The notes: a model not told the origin generated them from the letters alone. DNA of 64,000 nucleotides from Phytopythium helicoides (GCA_024867545.1 JANFNE010000082.1:29225-93224); one strand, 5' to 3'; positions 11,507-23,710 are shown, counted from the first letter of the stretch. Numbers and translations: made by a program.

Positions 11507-13075
11507 TTAGTCCAGCTCGTCTGCGATGAGCCTAATCTGCCTCAACAGCTCGGTCGCGCTCGGACGCACGTCCGGGTCCGAGTCCACGCACCGGTCGATC
11601 AGGTCCGACACCTGCCACGGAATGTTCGAGGAGAGTGTCGGCCGCATGTTGTGCTTGATCACCGTCTGCACGATCTTCATGCCCTGCAGCTTCTTGCCAG
11701 AGTCGTCGCGCTTGTCAGAGTACGGCACCTGGTGAGTGTCCAGCTCCGACATCACGATACCGAACGAGTAAATGTCCGCCTTCTCTGTGTACTTCTTCCC
11801 CGTCAGCACCTCCGGCGCCGTCCAGTAGATCGTACCGACTCCTGCAGTCATCGTGTCCTCCACCGAACGCTCGCGACTGATGCCGAAGTCGCTCAGCTTG
11901 GCGCGGAACGCGTCGTCCAGCAGGATGTTCTTGGACTTGAGGTCGCGGTGGATGACCTTGGGGGAGAGCGAGTGGAGGTATCCGATGGCATCGGCGACGT
12001 CCTCGGCGAGGAAAATCTTGTGGTCGCGCCAATTCAGCCGTCCGATGTGCTGCTTCAGAAATCCATAGAGATCGCCCTTGGCCATGTACTCGGTGATGGC
12101 GCAGAGATCAGCGATGTTTGTCCAGGACACACCAACAAACTCGACGATTTTTGGGTGGGAGAAGCTGGCCATGAGCTTGATCTCCGAAGCGAAACATTCG
12201 ATCTCCTTCTCGTCGTCCTTCTTCTCCTTCAAAATTCTCTTGATCGCTACTTGTCTGGTCTCGATCTGACCCAGCCAGACCTCACCAAACGAGCCCTTGG
12301 ACAGCACTCGAATGTAATAGATCGCAGAATAGTCCACCCTGTGATCTTGAAGTGCAGGCTCAATAGCCAGCTCCTCCAGTATGTGGTGGAGCGGCTCAGG
12401 AGTGGCCGCTTTTCCTGCATGAGTACCGTGATGTCGTCCATGGTGACCAACGCCACGAGCCGCCGCCGTGTAGTTGCCGTGCCTGTGGTGCTGCTGATAT
12501 TGTTCCTGCGAGTGTTGCGATGGCCGCTGTTCGTACGCGGCTGGCTCTGCTGCGGGACCGATATAGTCGCTGACTGATCCTGCACCTGGGCCTAATGGGA
12601 AATACAAGTCGGCAGGCTCCAGGTCATCGTCCGACTTGGCGTCCTGGAAGGCGTCGAGCTCCACCGACTCGAGGTGTGCTAATCCGTTCGCCTCCAAGCC
12701 GTTTGTTGCGGGAACAACTGGTGCCTGGTCGTGCTTCTTCGATTTGCGCACCGGATGCTGATGCTGCTGTTGCTGCTGCTGCTGACTCTGCTCGTGCCGC
12801 TGTCCTACCTGGGCGTCGTGGCCTTCTCCGATCTCCAGGCGGAAGGCGTTGGACGTCGACTCCGGCGCGAACCGCAAGGTCGTGGCGCGCCTTCGCTTGC
12901 GGTTGCGGCGACACCTCCACACTAGAAACGCTGCGGCCACAAACAGCAGCACGATGATGCCAATGCCCACATATACCACGATGGAGCCCGAGTCGGTTCC
13001 CGTGGACGCGGCCGACGCTGTTGACGCCACGCAGCAAAGCGCTGCCACGACGAGTCCGGAGCACGTCGACTGCAT
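11507..13075 (-). CDS. Receptor-like TKL protein kinase (signal peptide, single TM)
   Basis: The 522-aa frame begins MQSTCSGLVVAALCCVAS, a signal peptide. A very short outer segment follows, then a transmembrane helix (VYVGIGIIVLLFVAAAFLVW) and a stop-transfer CRRNRKRRR. The juxtamembrane part is glutamine- and histidine-rich. The kinase domain (about residues 255-520) has LSKGSFGEVW, VAIK, HRDLKSKNIL, DFGISRERSVED, APEVL and the C-lobe DPDVRPSATELLRQIRLIAD. The kinase domain is almost identical in sequence to that of the neighbouring kinase at 9.2-10 kb, while the N-terminal halves are unrelated. This is therefore a tandem paralogue pair with different membrane attachment. No extracellular ligand-binding domain is present, so it may act with a partner. 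Confidence 0.85.
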   Translation of the reverse strand: MQSTCSGLVVAALCCVASTASAASTGTDSGSIVVYVGIGIIVLLFVAAAFLVWRCRRNRKRRRATTLRFAPESTSNAFRLEIGEGHDAQVGQRHEQSQQQQQQQHQHPVRKSKKHDQAPVVPATNGLEANGLAHLESVELDAFQDAKSDDDLEPADLYFPLGPGAGSVSDYIGPAAEPAAYEQRPSQHSQEQYQQHHRHGNYTAAARGVGHHGRHHGTHAGKAATPEPLHHILEELAIEPALQDHRVDYSAIYYIRVLSKGSFGEVWLGQIETRQVAIKRILKEKKDDEKEIECFASEIKLMASFSHPKIVEFVGVSWTNIADLCAITEYMAKGDLYGFLKQHIGRLNWRDHKIFLAEDVADAIGYLHSLSPKVIHRDLKSKNILLDDAFRAKLSDFGISRERSVEDTMTAGVGTIYWTAPEVLTGKKYTEKADIYSFGIVMSELDTHQVPYSDKRDDSGKKLQGMKIVQTVIKHNMRPTLSSNIPWQVSDLIDRCVDSDPDVRPSATELLRQIRLIADELD

Positions 13076-13942
13076 CTTGAATGAGGCTCAAGAGGAGGCA
13101 ATGGAGGCGAGATCTGCTCTAGCAAGACCTCCGAGAGGCGCCGCTGTCCATCGACGGGCTGCCGGCCAGAGAGAGAGAAGCCGTAGGAATGGGCAGGCAG
13201 GCGAGCGTGCCATAGACACACCGGGAAGTGAAGCGCATGACACGCCACTGAACTGTGCGACACCCACACCCATGTCGGGGTGGACCACACTACCGTGGGT
13301 GCGGCGTAGCGTTGATGATTGTGCCGAAGGTACTAGCGCCCGCTGCAGCACAAATGGATGAATGTTCAAGATATGTTTTCGGATGGAGGCGCTACTCGTT
13401 AATGCGGCTATGAAGAAATCGCACGTCATTCATTGGGATTGTCTTCTCGACGCTGTTGCCATGGGCGAAGAAGAACACGTCGTGCTGATATGTTACCCGC
13501 CTTGCTGACGATGCTGGTGATTGCTCTGCGAATCACTTCGATCTGTTGCAGAATCGTGGCGTCAAATTGAGCTCGGTGAGACCGATATTTCCGAAAGCAA
13601 AAGCTCATGGATAGGTAATGCATGTTTCGTTGCCCGAGTGAGGCAAGGAGCAAGCTGATGGGTGGTCATCCAAGTATGCGGAGCCACGAAGGATGGTCCA
13701 GGGAGTCAAGGAAGCGGGGTTCAGACATGGTACCAATGTCAGCACCGAGAATTAATTAGCGGTGGTGAGAACAAGTTCTCAACATTGAACTACCGTTTAC
13801 AGCATTGGACTGTGAGTCCTCGATCCGACCCATCAAAAACCTCAACGGCAAAATGTTCATTCGAGCTTCGCATTAGGGAGACTGGAACACGCACGGGCAC
13901 TTACTCATCGTCACGGACCATTCACATGCACACGGAGAAAAC
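13076..13942. other. Intergenic, no supported gene
   Basis: The first ~150 bases are the promoter and 5' leader of the receptor-like kinase. The rest contains only short open stretches without recognisable motifs. The region ends at the left boundary of the large palindrome. Confidence 0.5.
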
Positions 13943-14155
13943 TTAGCTACACTCGAATTTGATGCCCGCTGCGAAAAGAGAGCCCACCACGGGGATGAAT
14001 CCAGCGAGGTTTGCCGCGATTGTGCAGACGATGCCACAACCATTATCAAACCCTTCGGCGGCGGCACTGCTGAGGGTAAATGTGATATCGTCCGCAAGAA
14101 GCTCGTCGTCGAGGTATGCGCTGACGCCAAGAGTCACGAGATTTGCTCGCACGCC
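13943..14155 (-). pseudogene. C-terminal fragment of the small secreted protein family
   Basis: The minus strand encodes SAYLDDELLADDITFTL and then GCGIVCTIAANLAGFIPVVG, ending in ECS and a stop. This matches the last ~65 residues of the intact genes at 31.2, 33.0 and 35.7 kb. The signal peptide and first two thirds are missing. A decayed copy of the family's upstream motif (CTGTCAG...CTATC...) sits immediately outside at 14184-14213. The coding half between promoter and C-terminus therefore appears to have been deleted internally. Confidence 0.8.
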
Positions 14156-14213
14156 CACCGTTGAAGTGCTATAGCGTGGCTTTTACGCTATCGTGCTCCC
14201 TTGTTTCTGACAG

Positions 14214-15230
14214 ACCATCCGGCGTCTGCAACGGATCCCAAGATTTGCCGCCAGTGTGCGGAAGGACAGAGGTCAGGCAGCAATGCGCTAATCTCGGTGC
14301 CGCTGTCCTGCACTGTATGTGAGCAACGCTTTAGCTGCGCCTCGGCTGCTTACGGTTGAAAAGCGCATCTGGAAGGGAAGTTGGATGCGCTAAGAATCCG
14401 CAGTGCGCTGAATTGGTGGGCGGTGTACTCGTGTAGCAGAACAACTTGAGGCTCTGCTATTTTGCCAACGAACGCAAGACACTCAAGACATATGAGAAGC
14501 TTGCGTAGTCTTATAAATTGGATATGTTATGTTTCCTTTGCTTATCATGCAGGCGATTTGCTTCAGCAGATCAGGCGATGACTGAGATATAGAGCACAAA
14601 TGTGCATTCCAATGTCGAGGTGGATATTCGGGGACGATGCCAAACAACTCCCAGCACCCAACACGTTTTAATATCGGACGTCTCTAACTTTCACGCGAGG
14701 ATATCGCTGTGCAGTGCATCGCCATGTTGTCACACCTCGAAAGAGGCCCGAGTACCTCCTAATTGCACCACGTCCTTCACGCACTCTACTCTCAGCAGTA
14801 GTGTCGTCGATCTGCTCACCGCCCCTCACTTTGCTCGTTTCGTAAACGCGGTAGTAGACATTGATCTTATACCATCCGAACTCTTTGGACCTGCAGAAAA
14901 TCCAGCTCTCCACAGTCCACACGGACTACGACCACCTTGAAGACTTGCCCAGCCACAACCTCAGCCACCAAAGCCAATGTGCCGTCGATGAATGAGCCTG
15001 GGAATGTGTGTATCCTGCACTAGTCGCAAGACCTTTCGACATGAAGAATCGGTTTTGCTGCTCGCCACTGAACTACGTCACAGCTGCCTTGCGAGCACGA
15101 GCGTGCATGTTGAAGCTGCCTTCAACTTGGCTGATGGGTCGTCACCCACACTCGCAAACCATTGGTCGAAACAAACACCTCTCAGCTCTCTCATTCGACA
15201 AAACAAAACATATACCTCCATTCCATCCAA
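14214..15230. other. Left palindrome flank with gene remnants
   Basis: No intact gene is visible. On the minus strand, 14668-14922 encodes KEFGWYKINVYYRVY. The inverted counterpart near 23260-23460 reads KEFRWYEINDNYRGYQTTEL, so both arms carry decayed pieces of one former gene of unknown identity. The segment 14940-15130 is the mirror image of 23010-23200. Confidence 0.5.
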
Positions 15231-15287
15231 TCAACGCCACGCTCGCCTTTCCGAGCCTTTTCCTTCTCTTCCAGGTCGGCTCGCCTC

Positions 15288-15494
15288 ATGCGCCTCGCCA
15301 CTCGCAGATCCGCCGGCCTCCGCTCGCATCTCCAGCCCAAGAAGCTCCGCAGACGCCAGGGAGACGCCAAGGTGAGCGACTGGCGGCAGCTGCGGGTGTT
15401 TCTCACGACTTTGAGGCTGCAGGCGGTGGGACGCGAGGACGACGCAGCGGCGATGCGAGCGGAGCGACGCGGGGTGAAGCAGGTGAGGAGATGA
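15288..15494 (+). other. Small basic ORF conserved on both palindrome arms
   Basis: The frame starting MRLATRRSAGLRSHLQPKKL (68 aa) is present here and again at 22661-22867 on the minus strand. There are about ten substitutions between them but no frameshift, and both stop at the same place. The product would be arginine-rich with no recognised domain. An opposite-strand frame is conserved equally well, so this may only reflect the duplication. Confidence 0.2.
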
Positions 15495-15558
15495 GCTGGG
15501 CTGCAGCAGGAAAAGGAGTGAGCTCACGTGTTGGTGAACACAGGGAGAGCGAGAGCGA

Positions 15559-18500
15559 GACCAATGCCGTGACCAAAGCCATGACCGTGACCGTGACCGA
15601 ATGAGCCCAAAGACGAGGACGAACACGACGAGCGAGGGCCGAGACGAACGCTGCTGGCTCCGGCGCGCCATGACCAGCGGCCGCGCTACAGCTAGGCTGG
15701 TCGAGCGATCCACGCGAGCGAGGTCACGTGGGGGCCCTGCTGTCTGATGTGCTTCGCTCGACTGCCGGAGCTTGGTGCGAGCCGCGGCAGGCTGCAAGCC
15801 GAGCATGCGCGCCACCTCGCCCTCTCACTCGCTCGGTTCAACCAATGCCGAATGCCGCAATGGCAACGAGTAGATCGAGCGAGACCAATGCCGTGACCAA
15901 AGCCATGACCGTGACCGTGACCGAATGAGCCCAAAGACGAGGACGAACACGACGAGCGAGGGCCGAGACGAACGCTGCTGGCTCCGGCGCGCCATGACCA
16001 GCGGCCGCGCTACAGCTAGGCTGGTCGAGCGATCCACGCGAGCGAGGTCACGTGGGAGCCCTGCTGTCTGATGTGCTTCGCTCGACTGCCGGAGCTTGGT
16101 GCGAGCCGCGGCAGGCTGCAAGCCGAGCATGCGCGCCACCTCGCCCTCTCACTCGCTCGGTTCAACCAATGCCGAATGCCGCAATGGCAACGAGTAGATC
16201 GAGCGAGACCAATGCCGTGACCAAAGCCATGACCGTGACCGTGACCGAATGAGCCCAAAGACGAGGACGAACACGACGAGCGAGGGCCGAGACGAACGCT
16301 GCTGGCTCCGGCGCGCCATGACCAGCGGCCGCGCTACAGCTAGGCTGGTCGAGCGATCCACGCGAGCGAGGTCACGTGGGGGCCGTGCTGTCTGATGTGC
16401 TTCGCTCGACTGCCGGAGCTTGGTGCGAGCCGCGGCAGGCTGCAAGCCGAGCATGCGCGCCACCTCGCCCTCTCACTCGCTCGGTTCAACCAATGCCGAA
16501 TGCCGCAATGGCAACGAGTAGATCGAGCGAGACCAATGCCGTGACCAAAGCCATGACCGTGACCGTGACCGAATGAGCCCAAAGACGAGGACGAACACGA
16601 CGAGCGAGGGCCGAGACGAACGCTGCTGGCTCCGGCGCGCCATGACCAGCGGCCGCGCTACAGCTAGGCTGGTCGAGCGATCCACGCGAGCGAGGTCACG
16701 TGGGGGCCCTGCTGTCTGATGTGCTTCGCTCGACTGCCGGAGCTTGGTGCGAGCCGCGGCAGGCTGCAAGCCGAGCATGCGCGCCACCTCGCCCTCTCAC
16801 TCGCTCGGTTCAACCAATGCCGAATGCCGCAATGGCAACGAGTAGATCGAGCGAGACCAATGCCGTGACCAAAGCCATGACCGTGACCGTGACCGAATGA
16901 GCCCAAAGACGAGGACGAACACGACGAGCGAGGGCCGAGACGAACGCTGCTGGCTCCGGCGCGCCATGACCAGCGGCCGCGCTACAGCTAGGCTGGTCGA
17001 GCGATCCACGCGAGCGAGGTCACGTGGGGGCCCTGCTGTCTGATGTGCTTCGCTCGACTGCCGGAGCTTGGTGCGAGCCGCGGCAGGCTGCAAGCCGAGC
17101 ATGCGCGCCACCTCGCCCTCTCACTCGCTCGGTTCAACCAATGCCGAATGCCGCAATGGCAACGAGTAGATCGAGCGAGACCAATGCCGTGACCAAAGCC
17201 ATGACCGTGACCGTGACCGAATGAGCCCAAAGACGAGGACGAACACGACGAGCGAGGGCCGAGACGAACGCTGCTGGCTCCGGCGCGCCATGACCAGCGG
17301 CCGCGCTACAGCTAGGCTGGTCGAGCGATCCACGCGAGCGAGGTCACGTGGGGGCCCTGCTGTCTGATGTGCTTCGCTCGACTGCCGGAGCTTGGTGCGA
17401 GCCGCGGCAGGCTGCAAGCCGAGCATGCGCGCCACCTCGCCCTCTCACTCGCTCGGTTCAACCAATGCCGAATGCCGCAATGGCAACGAGTAGATCGAGC
17501 GAGACCAATGCCGTGACCAAAGCCATGACCGTGACCGTGACCGAATGAGCCCAAAGACGAGGACGAACACGACGAGCGAGGGCCGAGACGAACGCTGCTG
17601 GCTCCGGCGCGCCATGACCAGCGGCCGCGCTACAGCTAGGCTGGTCGAGCGATCCACGCGAGCGGGGTCACGTGGGAGCCCTGCTGTCTGATGTGCTTCG
17701 CTCGACTGCCGGAGCTTGGTGCGAGCCGCGGCAGGCTGCAAGCCGAGCATGCGCGCCACCTCGCCCTCTCACTCGCTCGGTTCAACCAATGCCGAATGCC
17801 GCAATGGCAACGAGTAGATCGAGCGAGACCAATGCCGTGACCAAAGCCATGACCGTGACCGTGACCGAATGAGCCCAAAGACGAGGACGAACACGACGAG
17901 CGAGGGCCGAGACGAACGCTGCTGGCTCCGGCGCGCCATGACCAGCGGCCGCGCTACAGCTAGGCTGGTCGAGCGATCCACGCGAGCGAGGTCACGTGGG
18001 GGCCGTGCTGTCTGATGTGCTTCGCTCGACTGCCGGAGCTTGGTGCGAGCCGCGGCAGGCTGCAAGCCGAGCATGCGCGCCACCTCGCCCTCTCACTCGC
18101 TCGGTTCAACCAATGCCGAATGCCGCAATGGCAACGAGTAGATCGAGCGAGACCAATGCCGTGACCAAAGCCATGACCGTGACCGTGACCGAATGAGCCC
18201 AAAGACGAGGACGAACACGACGAGCGAGGGCCGAGACGAACGCTGCTGGCTCCGGCGCGCCATGACCAGCGGCCGCGCTACAGCTAGGCTGGTCGAGCGA
18301 TCCACGCGAGCGAGGTCACGTGGGGGCCCTGCTGTCTGATGTGCTTCGCTCGACTGCCGGAGCTTGGTGCGAGCCGCGGCAGGCTGCAAGCCGAGCATGC
18401 GCGCCACCTCGCCCTCTCACTCGCTCGGTTCAACCAATGCCGAATGCCGCAATGGCAACGAGTAGATCGAGCGAGACCAATGCCGTGACCAAAGCCATGA

Positions 18501-19124
18501 CCGTGACCGTGACCGAATGAGCCCAAAGACGAGGACGAACACGACGAGCGAGGGCCGAGACGAACGCTGCTGGCTCCGGCGCGCCATGACCAGCGGCCGC
18601 GCTACAGCTAGGCTGGTCGAGCGATCCACGCGAGCGGGGTCACGCGGAGGCCCTGCTGCTTGATGCGCTGCGCTCGACTGCCGGAGCTTGGTGCGAGCCG
18701 CGGCAGGCTGCAAGACGAGCATGCGCGCCAACCTCGCCCTCCAACTCGCTCGGTTCAACCAATGCCGAATGCCGCAATGGCAACGAGTAGATCGAGCGAG
18801 ACCAATGCCGTGACCAAAGCCATGACCGTGACCGTGACCGAATGAGCCCAAAGACGAGGACGCACACGACGAGCGAGGGTCGAGACGAACGCTGCTGGCT
18901 CCGGCGCGCCATGGCCAGCGGCCGCGCTACAGCTAGGCTGGTCGAGCGATCCACGCGAGCGAGGTCACGTGGGGGCCGTGCTGTCTGATGTGCTTCGCTC
19001 GACTGCCGGAGCTTGGTGCGAGCCGCGGCAGGCTGCAAGCCGAGCATGCGCGCCACCTCGCCCTCTCACTCGCTCGGTTCAACCAATGCCGAATGCCGCA
19101 ATGGCAACGAGTAGATCGAGCGAG
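15559..19124 (+). repeat. Satellite array, about 11 tandem units of 324 bp
   Basis: A unit beginning GACCAATGCCGTGACC recurs at 15559, 15883, 16207, 16531, 16855, 17179, 17503, 17827, 18151, 18475 and about 18800, ending where the next copy diverges at 19125. Spacing is exactly 324 bp except for the last units (325). Units differ at only a few sites; the second-last, around 18640-18720, is the most divergent. Each unit carries a CACGTG box, a GCGGCCGC site and a GGCGCGCC site. Because 324 is divisible by three, several frames stay open across units; these are not genes. Confidence 0.95.
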
Positions 19125-19651
19125 ACTAATGCCGCGATTATTAGCCGATCCGTGATGAATACTATGGTCTTGGCGTGTTAGGCGGTCTTGTATACGCCTT
19201 CGTGTCGAGTACCCAACGCTGGGCTCGGCTTGATTGCAGTGCTGTACGAAGCCCGCTCACTATCATGAAGATGAGCATAATTGCGAGGTAAGTTTAGTGT
19301 AGTGTATCTACAAAACGCACCGTGCTAGCGCTGAGGACACGTCGTGCACTACACCTTGCACAGATTGATGCGCACTTCAACATCGTATAGTATACGTGAA
19401 ACATTTCAGTAGCTTATTTTTTGTATAGCGAACGAAACACATGGCCAACCATCCGGATGAACTATATACTCAGTCGGCTATACTAGACAGACAGATGTGC
19501 GCGAACAAGAACGCTGGCGACAACCACCAAACGTTTGTGGCCATCACCGGGGCGATGGGTCAGGGCGAATGAGTGGTATGATCCTGCTTAGGCAGCAGGT
19601 AGACAGATATGACCACCGGTGTCGTTGGCGCAGGAGAGCAAGGAAGGCATC
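19125..19651. other. Unique spacer at the palindrome centre
   Basis: About 0.5 kb of comparatively AT-rich, non-repeated DNA separates the two head-to-head satellite arrays. It shows only short open frames and no recognisable gene. As a loop between inverted arrays it would prevent perfect hairpin extrusion. Confidence 0.6.
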
Positions 19652-22596
19652 GGCAGTCGAGCGAAGCACATCAGACAGCAGGGCCCCCACGTGACCTCGC
19701 TCGCGTGGATCGCTCGACCAGCCTAGCTGTAGCGCGGCCGCTGGTCATGGCGCGCCGGAGCCAGCAGCGTTCGTCTCGGCCCTCGCTCGTCGTGTTCGTC
19801 CTCGTCTTTGGGCTCATTCGGTCACGGTCACGGTCATGGCTTTGGTCACGGCATTGGTCTCGCTCGATCTACTCGTTGCCATTGCGGCATTCGGCATTGG
19901 TTGAACCGAGCGAGTGAGAGGGCGAGGTGGCGCGCATGCTCGGCTTGCAGCCTGCCGCGGCTCGCACCAAGCTCCGGCAGTCGAGCGAAGCACATCAGAC
20001 AGCAGGGCCCCCACGTGACCCCGCTCGCGTGGATCGCTCGACCAGCCTAGCTGTAGCGCGGCCGCTGGTCATGGCGCGCCGGAGCCAGCAGCGTTCGTCT
20101 CGGCCCTCGCTCGTCGTGTTCGTCCTCGTCTTTGGGCTCATTCGGTCACGGTCACGGTCATGGCTTTGGTCACGGCATTGGTCTCGCTCGATCTACTCGT
20201 TGCCATTGCGGCATTCGGCATTGGTTGAACCGAGCGAGTGAGAGGGCGAGGTGGCGCGCATGCTCGGCTTGCAGCCTGCCGCGGCTCGCACCAAGCTCCG
20301 GCAGTCGAGCGAAGCACATCAGACAGCAGGGCCCCCACGTGACCCCACTCGCGTGGATCGCTCGACCGGCCTAGCTGTGGCGCGGCCGCTGGCCATGGCG
20401 CGCCGGAGCCAGCAGCGTTCGTCTCGGCCCTCGTTCGTCGTGTTTGTCCTCGTCTTTGGGCTCATTTGGTCACGCTCATGGTATCGGTCATTGGTCTCGC
20501 TCGATCAACTCGTTGGCATTGTGGCATTGTGGCATTCGGCATTCGGCATTCGGCATTCGGCATTCGGCATTGGTCGGACCGAGCGAGTGGGAGGGCGAGC
20601 TGGCGCGCATGCTCGGCTTGCAGCCTGCCGCGGCTCGCACCGAGCTCCGGCAGTCGAGCGAAGCACATCAGACAGCAGGGCCCCCACGTGGCCCCACTCG
20701 CGTGGATCGCTCGACCGGCCTAGCTGTGGCGCGGCCGCTGGCCATGGCGCGCCGGAGCCAGCAGCGTTCGTCTCGGCCCTCGTTCGTCGTGTTTGTCCTC
20801 GTCTTTGGGCTCATTTGGTCACGCTCATGGTATCGGTCATTGGTCTCGCTCGATCAACTCGTTGGCATTGTGGCATTGTGGCATTCGGCATTCGGCATTC
20901 GGCATTCGGCATTCGGCATTGGTCGGACCGAGCGAGTGGGAGGGCGAGCTGGCGCGCATGCTCGGCTTGCAGCCTGCCGCGGCTCGCACCGAGCTCCGGC
21001 AGTCGAGCGAAGCACATCAGACAGCAGGGCCCCCACGTGACCCCACTCGCGTGGATCGCTCGACCGGCCTAGCTGTGGCGCGGCCGCTGGCCATGGCGCG
21101 CCGGAGCCAGCAGCGTTCGTCTCGGCCCTCGTTCGTCGTGTTTGTCCTCGTCTTTGGGCTCATTTGGTCACGCTCATGGTATCGGTCATTGGTCTCGCTC
21201 GATCAACTCGTTGGCATTGTGGCATTGTGGCATTCGGCATTCGGCATTCGGCATTCGGCATTCGGCATTGGTCGGACCGAGCGAGTGGGAGGGCGAGCTG
21301 GCGCGCATGCTCGGCTTGCAGCCTGCCGCGGCTCGCACCGAGCTCCGGCAGTCGAGCGAAGCACATCAGACAGCAGGGCCCCCACGTGACCCCACTCGCG
21401 TGGATCGCTCGACCGGCCTAGCTGTGGCGCGGCCGCTGGCCATGGCGCGCCGGAGCCAGCAGCGTTCGTCTCGGCCCTCGTTCGTCGTGTTTGTCCTCGT
21501 CTTTGGGCTCATTTGGTCACGCTCATGGTATCGGTCATTGGTCTCGCTCGATCAACTCGTTGGCATTGTGGCATTGTGGCATTCGGCATTCGGCATTCGG
21601 CATTCGGCATTCGGCATTGGTCGGACCGAGCGAGTGGGAGGGCGAGCTGGCGCGCATGCTCGGCTTGCAGCCTGCCGCGGCTCGCACCGAGCTCCGGCAG
21701 TCGAGCGAAGCACATCAGACAGCAGGGCCCCCACGTGACCCCACTCGCGTGGATCGCTCGACCGGCCTAGCTGTGGCGCGGCCGCTGGCCATGGCGCGCC
21801 GGAGCCAGCAGCGTTCGTCTCGGCCCTCGTTCGTCGTGTTTGTCCTCGTCTTTGGGCTCATTTGGTCACGCTCATGGTATCGGTCATTGGTCTCGCTCGA
21901 TCAACTCGTTGGCATTGTGGCATTGTGGCATTCGGCATTCGGCATTCGGCATTCGGCATTCGGCATTGGTCGGACCGAGCGAGTGGGAGGGCGAGCTGGC
22001 GCGCATGCTCGGCTTGCAGCCTGCCGCGGCTCGCACCGAGCTCCGGCAGTCGAGCGAAGCACATCAGACAGCAGGGCCCCCACGTGACCCCACTCGCGTG
22101 GATCGCTCGACCGGCCTAGCTGTGGCGCGGCCGCTGGCCATGGCGCGCCGGAGCCAGCAGCGTTCGTCTCGGCCCTCGTTCGTCGTGTCTGTCCTCGTCT
22201 TTGGGCTCATTTGGTCACGCTCATGGTATCGGTCATTGGTCTCGCTCGATCAACTCGTTGGCATTGTGGCATTGTGGCATTCGGCATTCGGCATTCGGCA
22301 TTCGGCATTCGGCATTGGTCGGACCGAGCGAGTGGGAGGGCGAGCTGGCGCGCATGCTCGGCTTGCAGCCTGCCGCGGCTCGCACCAAGCTCCGGCAGTC
22401 GAGCGAAGCACATCAGACAGCAGGGCCCCCACGTGACCCCGCTCGCGTGGATCGCTCGACCAGCCTAGCTGTAGCGCGGCCGCTGGTCATGGCGCGCCGG
22501 AGCCAGCAGCGTTCGTCTCGGCCCTCGCTCGTCGTGTTCGTCCTCGTCTTTGGGCTCATTCGGTCACGGTCACGGTCATGGCTTTGGTCACGGCAT
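19652..22596 (-). repeat. Inverted satellite array: 324-bp units and six 349-bp variant units
   Basis: This is the same satellite as the left array, on the opposite strand. The first part (19652-20480) has 324-bp units. Six nearly identical 349-bp units follow, with repeated landmarks at 20487, 20836, 21185, 21534, 21883 and 22232. A final 324-type unit merges into the flank at about 22596. The longer variant contains extra copies of a 7-bp CGGCATT microsatellite. Long open frames inside this block read through repeats and are not genes. The near-identity of the 349-bp units indicates recent local homogenisation. Confidence 0.9.
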
Positions 22597-23710
22597 TGGT
22601 CTCGCTCGCTCTCGCTCTGTTCAACAACACGTGAGCCTCCTGCTGCTGCTGCTGCCCAGCTCATCTCCTCACCTGCTTCAGCCCTCGCCGCCCCGCTCGC
22701 CTTGACGCTGCGTCGTCCTCGCTTCCAGCCGCCTGCAGCCTCAACGTCGTGAGAAACACCCGCAGCAGCCGCCTGTCGCTCACCTTGGCGCCTCCCTGGC
22801 GTCTGCGGAGCTTCTTGGGCTGGAGATGCGAGCGGAAGCCGGCGGATCTGCGAGTGGCGAGGCGCATGAGGCGAGGTGACCTGGAAGAGAAGGAAAAGGC
22901 TCGGAAAGGCGGGCGGTGCGTTGATTGGGTGGAATGGAGGTATTGTTTAGTTTTGGCAAATGGGAGCGCTGATAGATATTTGTTTCAACCAATGGGTTGC
23001 GAGTGTGGGTGACGACCCATCAGGCAAGTTGAAGACAGCTTCAACATGCAAGCTCATGCTCGCGAGGCGGCAGTGACGTAGTTCAGTGGCGAACAGCAAC
23101 ACTCATCCTTCATGTCGAGAGGTCCTGCGACTAGTGCAGGATACATACAATTCCCAGGCTCATTCATCGACGGCACATTGGCTTTGGCGGCTGAGGTCGT
23201 GGCTGGGCGAGTCGTCAACGCGGTCGTAGCCCTTGTGAACTGTGGAGAGCTGGATTTTCTGTAACCAAAGAGTTCAGGTGGTATGAGATTAATGACAACT
23301 ACCGCGGTTACCAAACGACCGAATTGAAGTACGGCGAGTGGATCGATAACACTCTAGCTGAGGATCACCGTGCTGCCTATCTGAAACCTGGAGAAATGAT
23401 AGTGTTGAAGCATGAAATGGCTCCATTCGCAAACATCGTATCTGGGTCGTTCAGACGGCGGATCTTGGTCTGCTCGAAGTTGTGTTCTATCCGAAATGTG
23501 ATAGATTCGTCAACAGCCACTACTTCATCTTCGGCTATTCGGCATTTCTAGATGCAGTGCCTACGGCACAACAGAATACGGAGAGACAATTACACACTGT
23601 ATTCGGACAACCACGCTACGCGAGTATTGCTAACGTCTCCAACCCTCCCTGTTTCTCATTCGTCGTTGTCCTCAACAACCGCTAACCAGCCAACCAACAT
23701 CTCATCCATC
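22597..23710. other. Right palindrome flank with decayed coding remnant
   Basis: This mirrors 14.9-15.56 kb of the left arm. From about 23260 to 23460 the plus strand encodes a degraded fragment (KEFRWYEINDNYRGYQTTEL then AAYLKPGEMIVLKHEM), of the same unknown gene as the left-arm remnant at 14668-14922. The last 60 bases before 23711 retain the secreted family's leader (TCTCATTCGTCGTTGTCC). Confidence 0.45.

Noticed and set aside
11651..12577. 308-codon plus-strand frame opposite the receptor-like kinase
   Set aside because: It is the same kind of shadow as above, sharing the repeated sequence of the paralogue; no independent domain.
15559..22596. Regular repeats reminiscent of a CRISPR array
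   Set aside because: Units are hundreds of bases long with no short repeat/unique spacer pattern, and the genome is eukaryotic.
19609..22752. Long open frames (up to 273 codons) across the right satellite array
   Set aside because: They repeat with the 324/349-bp units, change frame at unit boundaries and encode arginine/serine/histidine-rich nonsense with no family match.
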